Shown: positions 57,448-64,000 of the stretch, piece by piece
How positions within the stretch are numbered: position 1 is the first letter of the stretch
Layout of the letters: each line of letters begins with the position of its first letter
From: Dicyema japonicum
Lineage: Eukaryota; Dicyemida; Rhombozoa; Dicyemidae
Direction: 5' to 3'
DNA length: 64,000 bases
Assembly (NCBI GenBank): GCA_011109175.1
Contig: RDEW01000037.1
Coordinates: 518,842 to 582,841 of the forward strand
Notes under the pieces: generated by a model
The model's input: the letters and a program-made list of their open reading frames with translations, nothing else
What the model was told of the DNA's origin: nothing
The model's database searches: none
Made by a program: the position numbers and the translations under genes

Positions 57448-57985
57448 TTATTTATTTAACTCCAAGACCACCAAGAAAGATAGGTCAAAATTAACTAATT
57501 AGGTGATCCAAGCCACCAACAACATCTGAACTCTCTTCGTCTAGTCTTCTGATGACCAGCCGCATTCCGGAAGCGCATTCTATTCCTTCTGCATAAAAAT
57601 TTAAACGGCGTGCACTTTTTTTATAACCGAACGAAATCCTCTGCATGGGTCACCTTTTCCCTGAATTGGCTTCCCAGTTCCTTGCAAAAACGTAGGAAAC
57701 CTTGGCCATTTCTCACCGTCGCCTCCTCAATGACAGGATTCCTGTTGGTCTACCGATGGTAAATTGTATAAACGAGGGAATATGTCTCGTCAGAGATTTA
57801 ATTCTTCGTCATCCTAAATAACCCTCTCCGACAAGTATGCATAGTTTTAAGACAAACGAATCCAACACCACTCCCAGAATTCTCCATTTGCACTCCGAGC
57901 ATCTTTCTCTAGATTTCCAGTCGGTGGTGTATAACCTTACTTCAGACTACAACCTAATATTATGGTAGGTCGAAGATTCAATCGA
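57448..57985 (-). mobile_element. LINE 3' end with hairpin tail
   Basis: The minus strand has a weakly coding C-terminal region, then GGATCACC (57502-57509) and its partner GGTGGTCT (57465-57472), followed by TTGGAGTTAAATAAATAAAA. Pairing is 6 of 8. It lies just downstream of the LINE-B ORF1 piece but in a separate element. Confidence 0.55.
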
Positions 57986-58630
57986 AGTTGATTCGGAAAA
58001 AAAGACCTTCATTAATTACACACGCTAATTGTGATCAAAATTCAAACAAAAATTTAAATGATGCTTTTCAGTCTTTTCAGTCAAATATTTACGCAGGGTT
58101 GATTTCGCAATGAATATCTCATAATTAGAGCGATTTTAGTCAAGATTAACAACTTCGATCGAAGATAAAAGACCAAAGAAGAAAGCTAGAAACTCAAGGA
58201 GCTTATTCGAAACAAATGACTTTAATGATGATTCCCTAGATTTTGTTTTTTTATGAAATGTTCTGTTCAGGAACTATCAATCATTGATGTCTTTGTTTAA
58301 CATAAAAATCATAATGTTCTTATAAATTATTTTTTTTGTAAACAAAAGACCTTTTTGTGTACTAAAGTGTTTTACAGAGTTAAAAAATTATTCAAAAGCG
58401 AGTGGTTTAATTGTGTAAGTGGACGAAAGTTTATCCGGATTTGCAGTGGAAAGTTTTTCAATCGAAAAAGCAGCAAAGATATTGTCGAAGTGTAAGCTTA
58501 TAATATCTATCCTCATAAAGATCTCCATGTCAAAACATAATTAAGCATAAGGCTATGACTGGAAAATTTTCTTCTGTTCGAAGGTAGAGTTCAAATTAAT
58601 GAAACAAATTGAATATAGCGCTTACTTCAT
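57986..58630. other. AT-rich stretch, no gene
   Basis: Nothing supported. No recognised motif on either strand. Confidence 0.4.
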
Positions 58631-58634
58631 AACT

Positions 58635-58715
58635 GAGTCCCACAGGGATCCTGTATGTCTTTGATTCTATTTAATTTGCTCATACATGATATACCAACAA
58701 TTAGGACCAGAATAC
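58635..58715 (+). pseudogene. LINE RT box fragment
   Basis: VPQGSCMSLILFNLLIHDIP on the plus strand is the conserved PQG box of non-LTR RTs. It abuts a minus-strand RT fragment. Confidence 0.6.
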
Positions 58716-58745
58716 ACAGGATAGTTTTGGAGTCCTTGATTAATC

Positions 58746-59410
58746 TCAACAGCGGGAAGGTTTCTTTTCATATCTCGGGCAAACGTCCATATATAATCTG
58801 ATGTGCGGTCCGAGGGGATGGTCAAGGGACTTTGCCATCTTGAGGAAATCCCGGTGACGTTCCGTAAGATATTCCATGATTGGGAGGACGTTTAGTGTTC
58901 TCCGCAATAAAGAGGTGGACGTCTTTTTCGACGATCTCAATAGAATCCTGAGACATCGATTTTGTAAAACCTCCAGCTTGCTCTTGTACCGATATGATAA
59001 GGGGCAATCCATGCAGCACAGGCGTACTCGATAATAAAAACTGTTTGTATAGAAGCTATAACGATGGGCGGGAAGATATTGGAGAGTAAGTGAAAGCCTT
59101 GAAAATTCCAATTTTCTTTTGGATCCTCGCGGTTACTAGGTCCACTTGATGGGTAAATGTGAGTATGGGATCCAGGATGACTCTAAGGATTGAAAGGGTC
59201 TTATTAATAGGAATACAATGTTATTCGTGGTGTTGCTTGTAATTCTTTTTGTGCTGAGGTAAACGTTATACATGTGATTTCCTGGTGATATACTCAGACG
59301 GTTCTTCAGGAACCAAAGACCCATCAGGTTTAGTAGATCTTGCACGGACCGTGTCACCTCGATTCTTCGATGTTTTAACTGCAACCACTAGTCCATCCGC
59401 ATACAATAAA
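58746..59410 (-). pseudogene. LINE RT palm-to-C-terminus fragment
   Basis: The minus strand gives LLYADGLVVAV (YADD changed to YADG), then GLWFLKNRLSISPGN, a thumb, LCCMDCPLSYRYKSKLEVLQ and NRCLRILLRSSKKTSTSLL with LNVLPIMEYLTERHRDFL. This is the usual C-terminal sequence of Jockey/CR1-type RTs. The changed Asp and frame changes mean it is dead. Confidence 0.75.
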
Positions 59411-60230
59411 AGAATTGTGGTTTGGGGGTTGGGGATGGGGGATCTATAAATCAGTTGGCTTTGACACTTTCTTTTTGATGATCTTGAGGATTCTTAAATA
59501 AAATAAACAAAAGGGTGTCTCAATGCAGATTATGGAGGGGAGACTCTTTTTTTCTTCATGAAATACACTAAGTCTACTCTTAGTGGTTAGAAAGCGATCT
59601 CCAATTGAGAACTCCATCGATTAACAATCTATTAACTACTTTGTTCCTTCACTCAGATTCGCTTTGGAAATTTCAATTAGCGAACAAACTCTGACTATTG
59701 TCAAAGTCGTATTGACCTATTTATTTTCCTCATGATGCCCTCGGAATCTCGCTACTCTACGTTACGTCAGGAGGTTCCACGTATCTTATCTTTATTTTTT
59801 GTGAAACTACTAATTTAAAGTTTCTGTCAATTCCAGTATATGAGGTAGTCCTTTAACAGAGAAAAGACTCCATCGTAGATTTTATATCTTTGTAAATAGT
59901 GAAGTACCTCAAACTAACAATATTTCATGCAACGAGAGAGTGTCTTCCGCATCAGGATAGAATCCTTCCTTCTCTTTTCTTTTAGATTCATTCATTTTCT
60001 TAAGCTTTTCTTTAATTAAATAACTCGAATACTTCTCAGAGTCTGTCCAGAGACATCCCAAACGGATAATCTTCAGTTTCTTGGAACATTTTTCTTTCTC
60101 AAATTGTTATTTCAGCAGTTTTTCGTATTCCTTATTGGATCTCACAATTAGGTGAATAAATCACTTTTCCATTCTTTATTGCTTAATTTCCAATGGTTTC
60201 ATGTTTACTTACTCCTTTTCCATTTAACTG
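59411..60230. other. Mostly empty; one LINE tail remnant
   Basis: CTTTGACACTTTCTTTTTGA, TGATCTTGAGGATTCTTAAA and TAAAATAAAC at 59460-59515 look like a degraded plus-strand 3' tail. No gene elsewhere. Confidence 0.35.
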
Positions 60231-60239
60231 AGGATTTCA

Positions 60240-61205
60240 TACTAGCTTTAATGGCACTATGATGCCCGTTTCAGTTAAATGGAGATCAGGTATCATAGCA
60301 GTGCTGCCAATTGACTCTCCGGCTAATTGGCCATAAGATTCAGAGTTCCCCTTTGTCTTTTCTCCTATTTAACTTATTTCTAAACGATTTACCAACTACT
60401 AAAGATCAGGAAACTATGTTTTTATTTTACGCAGACGACCTGATTAGCACTGCAAGAGACAAATCTTCTTCCAGGGATATGGCCTCGTTTAGTCACACCT
60501 CAACCGGAATGTGACTGGCTATCCGAGAATTTGTTGTCTGTGTCTACATCCAAGCCTCATGTTCACCCAATTTACTACGGACAGGAGATTTAAAGTGAAA
60601 TTGAGATATTCCTTGGAAAATATTGCCATTCCTTATACGCAAATCCAGATCTTTGGAGTGAAATTCGAATCTCTTATGACGTTCTCCAGTCACACGGATA
60701 AAATGTCAACCAATTCGGTTCGAAAGTGGAACGTCCTAAAAGCTATAGCCCCTTCCTACCTACAGCTTGTATCATTAAACTATATCTTCAGATTATTTTG
60801 GCGACAATTGAATATGCCTGATATGCCTAAAGAGACGCTCTTCCCTTTTCAAGGGTCGATTATGAACTCTCTTAGGCGGAAGATCATGCGGCATATGAAA
60901 CCAGACACCATATCCATCCCAGTCTCCTTTTAGAGGCGGTGACGTAGAGAAATGGCTAGTGCTTCTACTTATCTGGAAGGAGCAAGGAAACCTAATCTAG
61001 AAAGGGCGGAGGAATTCAGATAGAAAATAAAAAATGCACTCCGATAGAATTCCTTTTCAGGCATAAAACAGACACTTCTGGAGTTTAGTTGGATCTCGGG
61101 TGGAGCATTCGGAGAGAATTCGAGAGATGTTGAAGCTGTGATCACCTAATTAGCGAGTTAGTACTTTCTTGGTGATTTAAAAAAATCAAAATAAATATCG
61201 TACTC
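60240..61205 (+). mobile_element. LINE-C-type RT fragment with hairpin tail
   Basis: Plus frames give LLFNLFLNDLPT, LFYADDLISTARDKS (intact YADD), then IAIPYTQIQIFGVKFESLMT (thumb) and VRKWNVLKAIAP. The 3' end is GTGATCACCTAATTAG .. CTTTCTTGGTGATTT and a poly-A-like run at 61139-61200. Truncated at the 5' side. Confidence 0.8.
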
Positions 61206-61648
61206 ATTTATTCAATCAACTGTGATTCTTGAAGTTCCTTCAGCTCCATCATTTGCTAATTTTACGAAATTCTAAAAACCAATATCCTCTTCTTGTTTTC
61301 GCATGTTTTCAGTGTACATTGAAAGTTTGGATTTTATGAAGATTGAGTAAATGTGCTTCTGATTCCTTAGAGATTCGAGAGCACATGTTAACAAACAGAG
61401 ATAGGACTGAGTATACTGATTCAAATCCGTTATTTACAGACAGTCGATAATAACAATGCTCCCAATTATTCTCTCGGATATAAGTTATACTACAATATCC
61501 TCGGTAATGTGCAAATCATGCTGGGTTTTATCTTGACCGGATTTTGCAGTCCAAATTGGAATATCTAAGGTGCTTCCACTCACTCTACCCTCGTTTACCA
61601 TACTTTGTTTTTATTCTTTGCTTTAGTCTTTGAAACCTCCGATTTGGC

Positions 61649-62300
61649 TTACAAATAAAGTTTTCGGCATATGTGGATTTGAAACGTCCGTGAAAACATC
61701 AAAAGTCCGCTCAATAACATCAAACAAGCCCGTTTGATACGATTCCTGACACAATTTTTTGCTTTTCTGCATATTTTATTAGATTCAGTTGTTCTCTCAG
61801 ATGAGATTTCCTCCTTAATGACTACATCGATTACAAAATTCTTTATTTTGTATTGATTCGTTAGTTTCTCAATAAATATGGATTTATCTGGTTGGATCAC
61901 CGAATATACAAAATTCAGGAGATTCAAAGATCAGAAAAGCGATAGAATTTTCTTTATCTTGTTTCTTTCCAAGATTAGAATATCCGATTAGGCTGGTTTT
62001 CCGAGTCTAAATTAGTATTTTACCATTCTTAAATCCTCAGTAAGTACGATTTTAGTTAGAGAAAAAATTAAACTCAGTTAGATACTTACACTTGCATTCA
62101 TCAAAAGAAGTTATATTCTTCAAAGTCTTACACCTAGCTGGAGAATTAACCTGGTCCTCCGAGACATATTTTGTCAAAATTTAGACTTTAAAAATTTATG
62201 TCAAAGTAACACGGATTCGAAATTTGGGAAGATCAGTAAACTCACCGGAAAAGACGATCCTGTTTTTCTTTAAAATCAAAGATTCGCCACTGATTGTTTT
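61649..62300 (-). CDS. Hypothetical multi-exon coding region
   Basis: Protein-like minus blocks: SGESLILKKNRIVFSGEFTD (about 62215-62290), YVSEDQVNSPARCKTLKNIT (about 62100-62170, followed by a GTAAGT-like donor), and LLNFVYSVIQPDKSIFIEKL (61870-61927 onward). They could be exons of one gene, but I could not join them cleanly and recognise no family. Confidence 0.35.
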
Positions 62301-62309
62301 ATTTGTTCT

Positions 62310-62520
62310 TTGAAACTTTCAAATGCAAAAGCAAGAACAATATTATTATGGATGGTCCCCACGAAGCGCATGGCTCGATGTAATGCTTGTATATGTTCTT
62401 TAGTACTGGGTGGATACAGACCTTCTATATTCCAGATAAGGTCTTTAGAATTTTAATTTTCCCTTCGATGGTGCCCAGGTTTAAATTTAAATGTTAGAAA
62501 CGATCTATACTTCGACAGTG
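62310..62520 (-). pseudogene. Possible LINE RT thumb fragment
   Basis: GKIKILKTLSGI, then PVLKNIYKHYIEPCASWG resembles the ...LK.L.G......VL..LY...I.P.L.YG region of Jockey-type RTs. Another frame here is also open, so this is uncertain. Confidence 0.35.
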
Positions 62521-62954
62521 GGCTGCTTTTACTTGCTCTTAGAGTCTTGTATGATGTACTTTAGTGAAACAACACTGTCTTGAATACGGTTATTTGGGAC
62601 TGACAAATTCGATCAAACAACTTATCAAAGTAAATACGCTACACTTACTATTTTCCGAGATTAGTTTCCTCTTATTCTAAGTGGTGACTTAGTGAACATC
62701 TCACTGCGTAACCAGGTCTCTCAACAGAGGAATTTTGAGATTAACTGAATTGTGAGACTAACTGAACGGATATCCTGTAGACAAAATTGTCTAGAGTTTT
62801 AGCGGACAGAAATTCCAAATCCCAAATGATCTGTCTTGAACGTGCAAATTGTTAGTACAATATTTTCTTCGATTGTTTGATTTTCAGGAGACCTCGGTTA
62901 TTTTGCTTATTCTAAGAGAATTTATTTTTAAAATTATAAATAACTAGGACGACA

Positions 62955-63400
62955 GAATGGCGAAGGCGCTACCTCTGATAATCACAATTTAAAGCCTCTG
63001 CCTCAACCAGAGCCTCTCCATGGCTCACACCTTTTTGAGGCGAGTTTGCTTCCAATACTGGAGAGAAAGGCGTCTGTCTTCGCTCCCACGGCTTCCAGTT
63101 GTCTCCACAGCAATGAGGTGAAATGGTATTGGTCTCCGAGGGATTCGTATTTACAGATCTTCATGGCCTCGGCCTGTCGGCTGCGTCTTCAAGAGAGTGC
63201 ATCGCCATCAACAATCTGGCCCCTGAAAAAGTGTCCACACACGTTGCGTCCCAGACAAGTGATTTTACGTGGGAGTATGGGAGTAACGTCATGCCATCCG
63301 GCCTCTTCCCGTCGCCTCTGTCTAAGCCCAATGGTTCCAATTAGGCCGGAATCCTGCAGCCTCAAGGGCTCGAAAACTTTGCTTAATTAACCTTTGAAGG
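62955..63400 (-). pseudogene. PHD-RT-REL C-terminal fragment
   Basis: Minus frames: FRALEAAGFRPNW, DRGDGKRPDGMTLLPYS and SLVWDATCVDTFSG (REL core), then YESLGDQYHFTSL and SKLASK in another frame, and a final IIRGSAFAIL. The order follows the end of the long element. At least two frame changes. Confidence 0.8.
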
Positions 63401-63594
63401 AACGAGTCTTTTTTAATGTACAGATATCTGTGCTCACTAGAGTATATATTGATACAATACTTTTTTAAAAACCGAAATAAATTAAAAACTAACAGTTAAC
63501 AACTACTGGCTGCTCTCAGAATCAAGAACGCATTCCCCCCGATGATTTGTAAAGAAATGCACTCAATGAACCAATTTTCTTCTTTAACCAACAT

Positions 63595-63835
63595 TTAATC
63601 ATTATTTAAATTTAAATTGAATTTATTGAACCAGAAAACATTGTCATAGCCAGAATATCACAAATTTAGGTGATCCAGGGCTCCTTCAGAAATCTTTGCA
63701 TGCTCGAAGAAAGTGCCGTCCAGAGGGAACTCCTCTGGATGTTTGATGTCTAATGGTCCTTTTTGGATATAATTTAGGATTATGTCTGGAGCCACCAGAA
63801 TAATGAACCACATGACGTATGCTAACAATTCAAGC
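63595..63835 (-). CDS. Unknown repeated coding block, copy 2
   Basis: The minus strand reads VMWFIILVAPDIILNYIQ, then FPLDGTFFEHAKISEGAL and GYDNVFWFNKFNL, with one stop before the last part. See copy 1 at 41011-41247. The two copies are alike at the ends and differ in the middle. Confidence 0.5.
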
Positions 63836-63894
63836 TCCCTAGAGATAAAAGAGAAGATGATTCACAAAAGAAACAAACAAATAATTTTCAAATC

Positions 63895-64000
63895 AGATTT
63901 ATGATTGTTTTGTCTGTTCCTCCTCTCTCCTTTCCCACTAGAGTGGCGTAATGTAATCAACCTGTATCTGGTTGCACGAAAAAAATCATTTGATCTCCAA
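63895..64000 (+). repeat. SINE-2 partial copy at window end
   Basis: CCTCTCTCCTTTCCCACTAG, AGTGGCGTAATGTAATCAAC and ATCATTTGATCTCC follow the 5' half of SINE-2 in plus orientation. The copy continues beyond the window. Confidence 0.65.

Noticed and set aside
1-64000. Endogenous virus or LTR retrotransposon
   Set aside because: No protease, integrase, LTR pair or capsid motif was seen. The zinc knuckles belong to LINE ORF1.

Overview
This 64 kb window looks like nuclear DNA from a small, AT-rich animal genome that is heavily invaded by retrotransposons. No bacterial, organellar or viral gene organisation is visible. Host genes are present but easily missed because their coding sequence is cut by very short spliceosomal introns. 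Most of the introns I could place are 21-31 nt long and a few are 60-93 nt, usually with GT..AG ends. Introns this short, together with so many LINEs and SINEs, recall dicyemid mesozoans, whose introns are known to average under 30 nt. That assignment is an inference (about 50 percent). Another reduced parasitic animal such as an orthonectid is possible.

Host genes, mostly on the minus strand: an apparently intact six-exon LAMP-like lysosomal membrane protein gene (11390-12552); a short block resembling the basic N-terminus of nucleostemin/GNL3 (about 16745-16983, plus strand); a U-box-type cyclophilin PPIL2 (17988-19440); an HLTF/RAD5-like SNF2 ATPase (about 20590-21905); a plus-strand terminal exon (30845-31011); and a long intron-dense gene or pair of genes that I cannot name (about 33050-40335), split by a SINE with a 10-bp target-site duplication. 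A few other exons and ORFs are hypothetical.

Mobile elements fill the rest. LINE-A is an APE-RT family with a nearly intact full-length copy at 23405-26695. LINE-B has a CCHC zinc-knuckle ORF1 followed by APE and RT, and is present as decayed pieces. LINE-C is represented by RT fragments and by elements with a stem-loop 3' end. A PHD finger-RT-restriction-like endonuclease (REL) element has one long copy (7331-10367) and at least five C-terminal fragments. There are two SINE-like families. One has a tRNA-derived head and a conserved core (copies near 1, 13800, 22000, 22600, 30700, 51200). The other ends in the same hairpin as the LINEs (38469-38791 and 45357-45690).

Layout: 0-10.6 kb LINE-B, LINE-C and PHD-RT-REL; 10.7-12.6 kb LAMP-like gene; 12.9-16.6 kb rearranged LINE-A pieces; 16.7-22 kb host genes; 22-29.2 kb SINEs, LINE-A and a REL fragment; 29.5-33 kb mixed exons and LINE ends; 33-40.4 kb large host gene(s); 41-64 kb almost entirely nested LINE and SINE fragments. 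Several otherwise good coding regions carry single-base indels, often in homopolymers, so consensus error should be considered before calling them dead.
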